Shown one piece after another: positions 48,981 through 61,490 of a stretch of 64,000 nt of DNA. This DNA is from Pipra filicauda. Lineage: Eukaryota > Chordata > Aves > Passeriformes > Pipridae. A program made the position numbers and the translations under genes. The stretch is from the NCBI RefSeq assembly GCF_003945595.2, contig NW_024104665.1, positions 649,651 to 713,650 of the forward strand, given 5' to 3'. How positions within the stretch are numbered: the first letter of the stretch is position 1; the number at the start of each line of letters is the position of its first letter. Below the pieces are notes generated by a model. That model did no database searches. It saw only the letters and a list, made by a program, of their open reading frames with translations, and was not told the DNA's origin.

Positions 48981-50452
48981 ACAATAATTTCAAAGGAAAC
49001 AGGATTTGTCAGGGAAAATCAGTTTGCCTATGGGTTTGAACAAAGTTGGTTTTGCATGAGTACCTATATCTGTAGGATGTGTCACAGGTCCACTCTGTAG
49101 TCTGCAGGCCATTTACAGACCTGCCTTTTGATCACAAAGTAGCACTTTCACTGCATGGACAACAGGGCTGGCTGGCCCATGCATAGTTTGAGGCACACAT
49201 TTGAGGCACATTGTCACATGCAGGGTGAAGGGAAAGATGGTAACAGGGAGCAGCCACGAAGTACTGAATTAGTTTGTGAGACTAGTAAGTGGTGATGCCG
49301 CAGATGAACTGTTGTGGTGGGCAGATGGCAACCAATAAGCCTGGGTTGGAGGATGATAAGGAATGTCTAATTGAAACAAGACAAGTGACCTTGTTTCTTA
49401 AACAGTGAGAAGTATTCAATGTGTGAGACTGTTCTCTGGAAACATTTAGGGATTGCTGGTGTTATTGCAGTTTATCTAAATTATTTGGATAACAAAAAGT
49501 ATTTTTAGAAAAATATGACTGCATAATCTAAAGCACTATATAGAAACAGTAGAAATATTGCAGTTCAGTAAAACAGGAAAACTAAACTGTGACAGGACAG
49601 TGCAGTTCTGTGTTTTGCAGTGTCTAATGAAATGATAGATGGCAAATGTCAAAGACAGAATGTGCTACTACATAATCCTCTCAAATGCTTTTAATTTCTC
49701 AGAATTAATTCACTGTTCCTCCCCAGACCATTATTTCTTAGCAACATTTGTGATTTCTCATATAATAATATTACTTCAACAAAAACTCCTTTGGATGAGT
49801 GTAGGCTGTAAAGTAGCACACTGCCAAATTAGGAAATAGATCTTTTTCAAAATAAAGTCTTATAACAGGAGAAAATAAACACACAATATTAAGGAGAAAC
49901 TTCTGGAGAGGTTCCCCAAATTCTGTCACCACTGGAAAGGAAGGCAAATCCTTGTCTTTTGTAGTTTTTCCTGGCTAGCAAGAGGAGTTGTACACAAAAG
50001 CTTCCCCTGTTCCCTTTGGTCTGCTCTTACTGCTGTGCACCAGTATCAGGTCTGGTCTTAGCTGATGACCCGTATGTGCATGCTGAGTCCTGGCTTGGTG
50101 CCTGGCTGGTCTTGCAAAAAGCTCAGGGTCTGCCAAATTAGAGGGCACTGTCCCTTCATGTCTCTTAAGGTGCAGGTCTTTACCTCCTTTTAACTCTGTT
50201 TCATGTTCCTGCTCAAATTTATATCTGCTCCCTTGGTTTTACAGTGCAAGAAACTGAGCATGGGAAAGAAAAATAGAAGCATGTAAACAGGTAGTACACT
50301 GTAATCTAAGTGCTGAAGCATGGCTCTCATCCCTTCAGTTCACCTGTTAAAACAGCTCTGGTGGCTCTCAGATACCACAGATGGCTGTCATGGCTTTGCC
50401 AGCAGTGTTGGTCTGCACTCGTAATATTCACGTTCTGTTGTATTTTTGGCAG

Positions 50453-50565
50453 GCTACTCACATTTTCCTGAGGAAGGAACACATTCAAGGGAAGAAAAAC
50501 AATTCAAAAGCATGGAGCTACTGAAAAACAAGGTTCACTGCCACCTCCCCTATGATAGCATTGCT
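50453..50565 (+). other. Weak candidate exon of 113 bp
   Basis: TATTTTTGGCAG forms an acceptor ending at 50452, and GCT|GTGAGT gives a strong donor at 50566. The 113 bp between is open in one frame throughout, giving a charged peptide with EEKQFKSMELLKNK in the middle. No family is recognised. The acceptor has only a moderate pyrimidine tract, so a decoy is likely unless transcripts support it. Confidence 0.18.
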
Positions 50566-50844
50566 GTGAGTAAAGCTTCATCACCAGTGTTATGTACAGC
50601 TATTGCAGTGCTGGGCTGTCAGTTCTTGTTATTTAGAAACTGAGCAAATGGATTGCATTACTTCTTCAAACAATCTTCTGAAATCAGGCTGTTGAACAGA
50701 ACAACAGGCTCCAGTGCAGCTATATACTGTCACATGGTTTGAATTGAAGCAGTCATCTTTCCTCCACTCCCCCTGCAGCCTCAAGGAGTTCCAGAGTTGG
50801 TGCACTACCAGGGAAGTACAGAACTGAAATGCAAAATAACTGTG

Positions 50845-50948
50845 CTTTCTTTTTCTTTTTTTTTTTAGTTTGTTTGCTTTTTGGTTGTTTTTTGTTGTTG
50901 TTTTTGTTTGTTTGTTTGTTTTGTTTTGTTTTTGTTTGTTTTTTTTGT
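50845..50948. repeat. T-rich / GTTT simple-repeat tract
   Basis: About 100 bp of T homopolymers mixed with TTTG, TTG and TTTTG units. A long open frame through it is only low-complexity sequence. Confidence 0.9.
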
Positions 50949-52050
50949 TATGAAAGTGTAGAGCTGTTCAGTTGGTCCAGGGCCGAATTAAAATATTCAG
51001 TAAAGAATAAGCCTTACAAATACAAAAATATAAAGGAGACCATAACATGCAGTGGAAATTTTAGCCTTTTTTGAGGATTCCAAAGGCTTTTTGAGAATTG
51101 TGGTAGTCTGTGAAAAGTCTGAAATTTGTGGCAGTTTCAGTAGCATCATGGAACCTGTTTAATAAAAATTCCTGTCACTTTGTGCAGCATTTGTAGTAAA
51201 TTACCAGACTAGGAGTACCCACACATTGGAAAATTTAATTCTTATGATGCTCTGCTACCATTACGGGCCCTTCAGTATTTCAGTATTGCTTTGAAAGTAA
51301 AGCAGCAGTAGCATAGAATTCCTTTTAGCCATAAGAGGGCAATGGGTACAGAAATCTATCATTCTATATACAAAACTAACTTACAAATGATGGAAATATA
51401 ACGATTTCTGTTTGCATAACCTATTTTTTTGTTAAATGTGTGCTGAACATAACTAGAATCACAGTTCCTGAAATATACTATGTGTGACCCAAGTGCAAGG
51501 CTGATTATAAATAATGTTAAAAATCTGTGGATATTTTGCTTCTGTGGGACTTCTGTGGTCAGTAGCAGTTATTTCTAATGTTTTCTTTTGGTCTTCTGCA
51601 TAGAGATTGTGCAGAGCCTAATATAAAATAAAGTTTAATAGACAGAATCTATTAACTAACAGTCCCACCCTCTTGCAGTTATAATTTATGACAAAAAATG
51701 TGAGAAAAAACCCCTGCATATAAAATCCTTGGGTATCCCACTGATGTCAGTGCTATCCTCATGTAACCACTATCAGCTTCTTTTCCAGTTAACAGATTAG
51801 CAGAGACAGTTCGTCTTTTCCAGTGGCAGTGACGAGAGGTGGAAAGTATGAAATATGACCACGTTTGTGTTTGGAAGAATTCCGGTATTTTTTGCTAAGA
51901 AAATGTTCATGTATTAAGTAAAAGTGAGAAGAAAGTGAGATGAGAATAATAGAAATAATTCCTTAGTTTTAAAAGTACAAAGACTACCTTGTTAAATCTC
52001 ATTAAAAAACCCTCCTTTTGAACTGCAGAGTAAAACCTGAGTATACGTTC

Positions 52051-52191
52051 TCTCTTATTGCTCTGATGATGTGTAATGTGACAATTTCTTTCCCTGACAA
52101 TACACTTTTGTACCTAAGTAGTCTTATATTGCTCTGATGATGCATGATGCTGTGATTTCTTTCCCCAGTAATACACTTTTGTACTTACAAA
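52051..52191 (+). repeat. Two-copy 71-bp tandem duplication
   Basis: The segments about 52051-52121 and 52122-52191 align at a constant 71-bp offset. Both contain ATTGCTCTGATGATG at one end and ATACACTTTTGTAC at the other. A handful of substitutions in the middle show that it is old. Confidence 0.8.
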
Positions 52192-54375
52192 TGTATCTGG
52201 CAGATTATGATGTAGAATACAGTTTTATATTTATGACTAAAAGCCAAGTTTTTGTTCTTTACGTACTACCTTCTCTGAGGTATCACGTTCAATCAATAAT
52301 GCTATGAACAAATTGCTTCAAGCACATATTTCTCTTCCTAGCACTATATACTTTTATTTTGACAAACAAACTAGAACCAGGGTAGTCTAAAATTCAAGCA
52401 TGAATTCATTTTCATCGTGTCAGCTTGTAACAAAAAAAACGTTTAAGCTTGCTAGAAAGAGGCACATCAGTGAAAGTTAAGGAGATTCAGAAGTCTAGGA
52501 AATTAATTTTATTAATCCAATATGGCATATGTATGCTCTTTCACAAGAATTTTAGTTTATCCTGTTTCTAAACCCACTAAATACTAATGAGGGGAATAGC
52601 AGTGACTTCTGGATGTATTCATTTAGTCTCTTTCCTAATTTACTCTTGTGGAGTAAAAACCCAGCAGATACGCAATGCCGTGGTAGGCACCAGAGACAAC
52701 AACTTGAAATGCATAATAAAAATTCTCAGTTTATTAGATTTGTCCTTCTGTGATTAAAAACATATCTTAGCAGCAGACATCTGTTGGATAACTTACGTGG
52801 TTCCTTATTGTCTTGGTATGTGAGAAAATACTGCAGGCTGTATTGCTCGGCCCTGTTAGACCCTGGTATGTTGTGGATGCACAGGAAATTAAGCATATGC
52901 TCAGTGGTGGAGTTGTAATAACATGCAAGTTTGGTGTAATCTGTTGAAATGAAAGAGTGTCATTGCTTGTCCTGTGCCCTGTGAAAAGTTAAAGGGGGAA
53001 ATGCTTGGAGCCTTCTTTCCTTGCCTGATCTCCTGTGATATATCTTGTTGGCTATGAATCAAATTTGACAGAAAAAATAAGTATGCGATAAGCAGCACGC
53101 TGGCATCACAATGATTTTGCATCTACTCCTTTGAAGCCTTGTACTATGGCCATTGCATGAAGAGATCACTGTATACAGAGAAGTGTTATGGAGTAGAGCA
53201 CCACTCTCACTAATTTTCACAAGTGAAGTTAGATTATTTTTTTTCCACTCAGTAGACATACTTCCTTCAGGCTTCCTTAAATGGGATATCTCTTTCCTTA
53301 GTATAAGTAGTTTTCTCCCTGTGAGCACAACTACCACATCTCTTGCAAAGAGACTGCTTTGAAGTTAAAATAGCACTGTGGGTTGCCAGCATGCAGCAGG
53401 TTTTGTTTGTGTGTACCTTCAAAGCAAAAAAGACCTTCACTGTTATGACAAAGTGTTTCAGAAATATCAAGGGCCAAATCTGTGTTTTGCAAATAAATAT
53501 GCAATGAAGGCCATGAAAAAAGTCACCAAGGACATCATATTTATTTACATACCCATGTTTCAGCTGAAATTTGTGTGCTACAAAGATATCAAAACAGATA
53601 AAAAGCTTTATGAGGTTAATTTTCAAAATTCATATGCATAAAGGCATATTCAAACTGATGATAGAGAAGGTTTAAATCTTCGTATTTCACGACACAAAAT
53701 AGCCTCTATGGAATTCTAGGAAGGAACTCATCTTGAGCCTAAATATGACTAGATGCTGGGGTCTTTTCCCCCAAATCCAAGTCAAAGAGGGACTATGTAA
53801 GAACAGTGGGCTGTTTTGATATACTGTGGTGATTAGCACAAAAGTGTACCTCCATATACATCCGAGAGGACATAAGCAAATATATCCTGTCCTTGCTGAC
53901 AGCCTAGGAGCTGCAGTAAGTGCTCAATCCTTTTTACAGTGAATACTGTATTATCAAAGCACCAAGATTCATAAATGGAGCTTTTTGCCTTTTCGGGATG
54001 TGGACAACTTCTGAGGTTCTGCCTCTAGAGCTCAGGTTTTACATCAAGGTAATGTGATCAATACCAGGAAATGCAGAGGTGAAGGTGCATGCTGGGCATT
54101 TATCAGTCTGCCTCTTCAGGACCTATGATTATTGTTGCAAAAATCATAGTTAACAAAGTACCAAAAAAGTGGTGGCTTCTCCATTTCTTGGCCTTCTCAA
54201 ATTGACACTGGAAACATACTGTACAAGCAAATGTGATGAATACCAATATCAAAGCAGCGGATTAATTTTATTTGCTGCGCTATACCTGCTTTAGAGAGCA
54301 TGGAAGTCAAACTGGATGATTTTATGATGTTTTCTGGTTGTTTATGGATAGGTATGGGAAAGGCCCAAGAGAATG

Positions 54376-54388
54376 CCCCCCCCCCCCC
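54376..54388. repeat. C13 homopolymer
   Basis: Thirteen consecutive C; the length is prone to sequencing error. Confidence 0.9.
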
Positions 54389-57300
54389 GTGCTTATGTCT
54401 GGCTCCAAACAGTTAACTTGAAGAGGCATTTCAGCTGGATTCACTCTGTTAGCTGTATCTAGGCTGAGTGATAGAGAAATTCCTTGGAACTAAGCTATGA
54501 GTGCAATGTGAAGAAAAGTCAACATGTGCTATGAGAAATCAGGAATGTCTTTTTCCAGTGTTTCACTTGGTATGTTGTATGAATGAAAAGTTTTCTTCCT
54601 GAGACAGTGCAAGTGTACAAGACAGCTGGCTTTAGAACTTGGTAAAGAGTGAAGAAGGTTGAGAAATTCTCCGCTGGGAAGTGATGAAGAAATGACTAGT
54701 ACCTAGCAAGTATGGAGAATTTCTGTCTGATTCGTAGACCACAGGCTAGGAACTCCTTTGGGCTATGTTCTACTGAATTACATGAACTGAAAAGGGCTCA
54801 TTTTTTGTAAGGTTTGTAACTTATCCTTTACCAAAGTCTTCTAAACAAGTGTTTGATAGCTAACCTGCAACTTCTATAAGTGATACAAGTGGTACAAGTA
54901 TTTTTCCATCTACAAGATTTCCTTTTTCTGTGTTTTTGTTTAATTTTCCCAGTGTCTGATTAAACAGGTTAGTTACTTTGTGTATAAGTAGTATATTTTT
55001 CTTAAAAAGAAGGCCTTTGATAGTGCTCAATTCTGACAAATTTAGTAAGTGTATATGCTACCTGATGTCAAAACAATTTACCTTTTTTTTTATACCTACA
55101 GCTAAAACTGTTTTTTATGGCTGCTTTGGTCCAAATAAATATTCCTGCCTCAGTGGATCAAGACAAAACCACAATCTGTAGTTGCTTCTTTTAACAAATA
55201 TCAGACTGGGACAGTAATTTGCTCACTCATGGATTTTCTGGCTCCTTTATTAAATGTTATCCAGCAGTTAACAAAAAAGTCTAGAAGAATCTTACCCTCG
55301 CTTTTGGACCTTGGATGAATCTGACCATATTCTGATAAGGAAGATTTGAAGCAACAGGTATGTACATAAATTTTACATTTTCAAGTAAAGCTGTGGGGAT
55401 AGACATAAGAGTCAAACAGCACAGAGGTCCTGCTTTCTGATGTAGTCACAGTAAAGATGAAAATCTCAGTCTCCTCATTTGATCTAAGGAATTTAAAAGG
55501 TATCACACAGGAAATCTTCGGTAAAATCAGGAATTGTTCCCACTCCTTCAAATTCTGGCTACCATGAAAATGCTTATTTTTGTCTTTCCTGGTTGACTAA
55601 GTGATTCTAGGGGATTTGCCCAGTTTAAGGAAGAAGCTGATCCTGAATGTATTTTTCTTAGTATCATTACAAAACTAGAAAGCTCTACCCTTTTTTTTTT
55701 TCTGAAAGAGGAACCCCCCCACACTTTTTCTCCTTATTTTTAATAATACCACAGACTTCTTTGCCTTGCAGTGAACCAGTTCCACAAGGAGATTGCCACA
55801 TCAGATTATGTGAGTTTTCTTCATTTCCAGGCAGTGCTATTTAATATACATCTGCTGTGTAATAGATGCAACAAACCAAAATGATTTTCAGTTGCGTTAG
55901 TCTTTATTGGATCTGACCTCTGGTCTAGGAGGTGAAGGTAGAGTGGAAAATGAAAGCTGATTTGGTATTAGTCCACTATTCATATTAGAAAAAGTAAATG
56001 CTTTTGCGGTTTTCCTTACAGAGGTGTCTTTATTCATTTGACATGCCTTTAATAACTAATTCTAGTTGTCTGGTTGCCAAGATAGATTTCCTACAGGCAG
56101 ACTTAAAAGTGATTTTGTCCTCTTTGAATGTATAGCTTCAAATGATCCCAGAACAGCAAACATTAAACTTCTCCCTAGACCTTGAGATTTTCTGAAGCAC
56201 TGTAATAACAAAAAAGGATATGACCACTTGAAAAAAAAAAAAAGAATTAAACATGCTCCATATGATATTTGCAGGACAATAAAACTCTTTGTTTTTCCAT
56301 GTAAATTAATATCTCCTTTCTACAGTAGGATGTATGCTGTGGATTTCTCACAATGCTAATTTTATGGATTTTGGTATCATTATTCATAGTTGCCTGGGAA
56401 AGCGAACGTTTTGTAGGCTTCGCTTGAGAGCAAGGAGCCAACAGAACCCAAATTTTTTCTTTCACAGATGGCTTTATCACATTATCACAGAGCTTTAAAT
56501 ATGTATCCAGTGTTCGTGTACCTGTGTATCCATGTATCCTGAATGTCTATGAGCATATGTAAAGCTGGCATGTGAACTGTGAAGTAGGATACCTTCCTTT
56601 TCACTTAACTGTGCTATGCACATAAAACAATTAGGAGCAATTTTAAACTTGGCTTCATACACAGCCAAATTGAGCTTGGGTGTGCTGGTTGCTTAGAGAA
56701 AGAACATGAGAAAGAATATTGTAATTTCCAGGCAGGAACTCACACCGTCAAGGGAGATATCTGCTGTGGGGCTGTCCCCCTGCATTTTGGGTTATGTTAG
56801 GCCAAAATCTGAAAGCTGCCTCTCTAGTGTACGGATAGCCAAAATCCATCTCCTCTTTGGGTTACTGAAGTCTAATAAGATATTAATCATGGGTAATTAC
56901 AACAAAGCTTTTTACCTCAGCTGAGTCTTAAATCAACTTGGTTTAATAATAAACAGAAGCAACCTTTCAGCTGAGAAGGACTTGGATAGACTATTTTTCA
57001 GCTGAGGATCTTGGTATTGCGATAGACAGGTTGTGCTTAGTGACTGGGTCACCTGATTCAGTGCAAAGAGTTTCAGCCCTGTCCTGCATTGCATTGAGCA
57101 GACAGACCAGTCCTATCTCTCCCTAATGTTGAGTTGTTTAATTGTCACCTTCTGAGAGGTGATTTCATAGGATGCCACACGCTCTTCCTCCCAGGATGTG
57201 CTCTCCATTGCTCTTTGGCAAGCTCTTAAAGCACTGTTGACAACAATATATTTCGACAAAAGAGATCACAGCAATGGCTAGTGCAGTGCCCATGCATTTT

Positions 57301-57829
57301 CATTTCACTGTAGAAAATACCTTGTTCATGAGCCTTGGGTCCATCCCATTTAGCTTTTTTAGTGGTCACATCACAGTGACAGCTCAACAGTTTGATTTTT
57401 GTTTTTCCCCAGTTTTCCTACTAATTTACTCTCTAATGCTGTATTGAATGTTTACAGAAACAGAAGCATAGACAGGTGACATATTTCATTGTCTCGGAGA
57501 CTGGTTTATGTTCCAAATGAAATTACAAACTCTATCTGGATGATCTGTCTTTGGTAAAACCATGTTGCGCATTTTCTATATAACTTTACATTTTTTTTCT
57601 CTTAAAAATTTGTGGCTTACTTAGTACCCATGAACTAGTAAAGGTCAGGACCACTGTATGACTCAGTTCTCGTGCAAACTCTCAGTGGTGCAGGAGTCCT
57701 GTGATATAAATTAAATTTCATTTTTAGAAAAAAACAAAGTCATGCTAGACCTCCTTTGCTGCAAAAGCGGTTTTTTTTGTGCCAGTGATATGATGAATGA
57801 TTGCTCTAGAAACAGCCTGCAGCTTATAA

Positions 57830-58035
57830 CATTACCCTGCCAAAATAAAACTATGAAAGCCAACTTGCACAATACAAACCTGCTTAAGGAATTGCAATTT
57901 TAAAAGCAGAACAGTTGTTTTGAAATGCAAATAAATATTTTGGAAAGTTTCTAATAAATACTGTATTATTTGTACAGGACACTGATTCTCATGCCATGCA
58001 AGTTATAGCCATTTAATTGTATTTTATATGGTATC
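57830..58035. promoter_or_regulatory. Possible conserved non-coding element with POU octamer
   Basis: An AT-rich, repeat-free block holding a perfect POU octamer ATGCAAAT at 57925-57932, TAAT-type cores and no reading frame. Its texture resembles vertebrate conserved non-coding elements, but this is an impression only, since no alignment could be made. Confidence 0.2.
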
Positions 58036-61000
58036 AAACTTTCTGCCAAAATCTGGTGTTGGAATGCTTTTCATTGTTACGGGTCTATCAACATTGCATC
58101 ATTTACTGACTGCATCATATGTGACACACATGTCTGTGCTTAACCTTTACAGTTAGGATATCTGAGCCTGCTTTAATCAAATGTTACACTAGTAAATGGG
58201 TGTTATTCTTTAAAGCTTCCTTGCTGAGGAAACAGGTCTGAGTTTTTGTATGTCCACCCACTAGAGGTTGCTATCAAATTTAATAGAATTATGAACGAAT
58301 TGGCATTTATTAGAGTCCAAAATTTAGGCTTGGCTGCTTTTGTTCTATTAATTTAATTTTTGTTTCTACCCCAAGCATCCAAAAGCTTTGGCCTGGAAGA
58401 TGCATGTTCATATTCTCAGGAAACCAGTAAAGCCAGCAGCTTCTTTGCAGGAATAAAAACGGAGAAACGCCAGAGCTGTTCAAATGTAAAAGTTTTTTCC
58501 CTTGAAGAGGTATCTGCTGATACCCCCAACACATTCTGCCTATCCTTCACTGCTGTTGATCTAGAGAAGAGACAGGCACTCCCTTCAAACAGCCTTTTCA
58601 ATGATGCTGTGGGCAAAGCCTTCAGAGTTGGATTTCACACTCCTCAGGATAACCAAGAACAAGATTTGCTCAGTTGTTGAACAACACAATGTAGCTAGAA
58701 GGAATGTCCCACAGGGACCTTTCCTCTGGCATCCGTTGATTAAGCAAATGACTATTTCTCCATTCTGAGGCTTAGGTGACAACTTACACTGCAATTCATG
58801 TCGTCTTTTGGGAAGCTCAGATACCTTGGAGGGTTTCTTTGGTGAATGTGACTGACAGTAGTGTGGGAAGGGATGATCTTTATACTCTGTTCCTTTCAGA
58901 ACAGAAGGAAATAATAACCCACAAAGAGAAAACTCTGGCTTATAAAACCCTCTCCTTCCTCTCTCTTTGCTTAGCCTCATCAGGTGTTTGTCAACTCTGC
59001 AAATGTGAAAGACACATACATAGCAAAGATTCTCCTAAAATGCAGGTGCAAGACTATGGTGAGATTCCTACCAAGTTTCTGCTTCCATTGTTTTCAGTAA
59101 AGTTCAAAAGATATAGTGTATTGCAAATCCCAGGCCAGGACTTGAATATGGGGGTAGAAGTGCTTTGCTGGCAGGACACCGAGAGGCCTCTGGATGTGGC
59201 ACTGATGTGGGCTCATATGGTGCAGAGCTCACCAAAGGCAACAAAAAGAACACTGCAGGGCAACTCGATCAGGCTCTGAAGTGGAAGAATGAGGCCACTG
59301 ATACCAAACTGATTTCACTTGCTTTAAGTAGGTATTATACATAAACGTGTTGCAGAGGTTGAGCTAAACGTTTAGTCCTGATATTAATGACACCATTGGA
59401 GTTACTTCACTTTTCTTAAACAGAAGCTCCAAACTCAAGGCTTTTTCCCACAGATTCCCGCAGTTCCAGCTTCTACTGCTCTGTCCTAATTGAAATACAC
59501 ACTTCAGGAAGGTCAGTGGAAATCTAGTGTGATAAAAATGGAGACAGTAATTTGATGCACAAAATTTTCTAGGATCCAGACAAAAAAATAAAGACAATAT
59601 ATAGATAGCCATCTCAAACTCTGTTTTCCCAGAAAACAAGGAAGACCGAGCATGGCTAAATTATTAAGTTAAAGATCCTCTCTAGACTAAAGGTGGTTGG
59701 TTTAGATAAATACAGATTTTAAACAACACTATAAAAAGTATCTTTTGGCAGCTTGTGTGTTTGTAAATACTAAACATTAATTGAGAAAGACTGTTACCTA
59801 TGAACCTGTGGGAAGCTAGAGAAATTATAGGAGGGTGGGTTGTGGGGGTTGGCTGGTTTACTGCTTGACTAATCAAAACATTTCTGTGCCATTAATTATT
59901 CTCATGGCTAAACCTTGAGTATGTGGGTTAAAGACTTTAAAATTATCTGATTTGCAGCTCTTTTCTATTTCATTTTCTAGGTAGTGTAAGTGATTCTATG
60001 TCATGAGAAAATGTATACAACACTGATAAATCCATAAAGTATTTGACCTTTAATCAATCCTAATATTTTCAATCCACAGAGCCTTCTTAAATGCCTGTAA
60101 CCTTGGCCCTTCTACTCCCATTCATCACAATTACTGTTTGAGCTGTCTGATGCAATGCACAAAGCATTGCATGTTGACATCCAATATTTTATCATTAATA
60201 AAATAAAATTTAAAAAAAAAAGTAAGAAACATTCCAAGTATTTTTCTGGTTTGATATTTTCCAGTGCAGTGCCCAGGAGAGGAAAAGGGACAGTTGTGAT
60301 TTATGTTAGTGCTAGCAGATATTGTTAATTAGTGTTTACTGTTAGCAGAATGTAGATATAGTTGGTTCTCTAAACAAGTTGATTCTTGAAGTTATGCTAA
60401 TTTTCAGTGATTGTTGAATGTTTTATACTGAAAATATTGTTCGTAAAATAGTTAGGTAGACAGTATGGATTGCATTTTAAATGAGATTTTAAGGAATCTG
60501 GAGCAGAAGTACACATGAATTAAGAGAGCTTTGAACCAAACCATGCAGATCTTATTCATGCTATAGTACATGAGTTAGGGTTAATACAATTGTTACAAAA
60601 AGTCTAACATTTTCTTCTATTCCCCAATACTTTTATTATTGTCTTGATAAAGAATGCTGCAGTGATGGATGGAAATACTAACAAGGTTTAGCCACAGAGG
60701 GCTTGGCTTCTGTAGGTGGCTGAATAATTCAGTGCAGAGAACACTGGACTCCTCATGAAGGAACTTGCAGTTGTGTTGTGCATCCAAGCACAACATCCAA
60801 CTTGCCTCATTTTTGGGGGGGTCTTTTACTCTTTGTGTGCCTTGTCAGTGAAAATGTCAAAATTTTTTTTTCTTGGATAGTTTCCTTCTACACGCATTCC
60901 TGTGTCAAGTGCAAAGAATAATGCATTTGGATTAAGATAAGTATGATCTGAAATTTTCTCATGTGTAGCATTGGGCTCCACATCACCTATGATTCATAAC

Positions 61001-61202
61001 TTCCATGAGACAATAGGTGCTGCCCAGGATTTTTGCTGAAAGTGAACTTCCATTTTCTTTGCATTCTGAATGAAATATGAGTCCTTGGATCTCTTCTATA
61101 TAAAAGCAACATTTGGATATGTTACCATGCTGCTATTTGTCCAATTTCAGACCTATAATATGCTCCCCAGACCACTCACACCCAGTACCAAAATATTGTT
61201 TC

Positions 61203-61409
61203 ATTGGAATCATTTAGGTTGGAAAAGACCTCCATTAACCCAGCACTGCCAAGTCCATCACTAAACTATGTTCCTAAGGGTCAATCTACACATCTTTTAA
61301 ATACCTCCAGGGATGGTGACTCAACTACTCAATCACTTCCCTGCACAGCCCGTTCCAGTGCTTGATAACCCTTTTGGTGAAGGAATTCTTCCCAATATCC
61401 AACACAAAA
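61203..61409 (-). mobile_element. CR1 3'-end fragment
   Basis: The plus strand reads as the reverse complement of a CR1 3' end: GGAATCATTTAGGTTGGAAA, ACCCAGCACTGCCAAGTCCA, AATACCTCCAGGGATGGTGA and GTGAAGGAATTCTTCCCAAT. The 3' end is on the left and the element is on the minus strand. This subfamily differs from the CR1 at 45566-48525 and resembles the one at 29012-29103, which shares the GGCAGTGCTGGGTTAA motif in complement. Confidence 0.9.
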
Positions 61410-61418
61410 GTATTCTTT

Positions 61419-61490
61419 ACACACACAGACACACACATACATATATCTTTATGTGTACACTTTTATATATATACATTTATATGTATATAT
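61419..61490. repeat. CA/TA compound microsatellite
   Basis: ACACAC tracts grade into ATATAT and TATATG tracts immediately downstream of the CR1 fragment. The position fits microsatellite growth next to a retroelement. Confidence 0.85.

Larger units (their letters stand above)
48981..61202. other. Long AT-rich non-coding stretch
   Basis: About 12 kb without a recognisable gene. The longest open frame (58776-59279, plus) has no recognisable domain and is within the range expected by chance at this composition. Contents listed separately are a TTTG-rich tract, a 71-bp tandem duplication, a C13 run, a weak exon candidate and a possible conserved element. Confidence 0.55.

Noticed and set aside
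55772..55809. Micro-exon-like 38-bp segment between TTGCCTTGCAG and GTGAGT
   Set aside because: Too short to judge without transcripts; such pairs are frequent by chance.
58776..59279. A 167-residue plus-strand open frame, the longest outside repeats
   Set aside because: No recognisable domain, no supporting splice or promoter context, and a single frame of this length is roughly what chance allows in 64 kb of six-frame AT-rich sequence.
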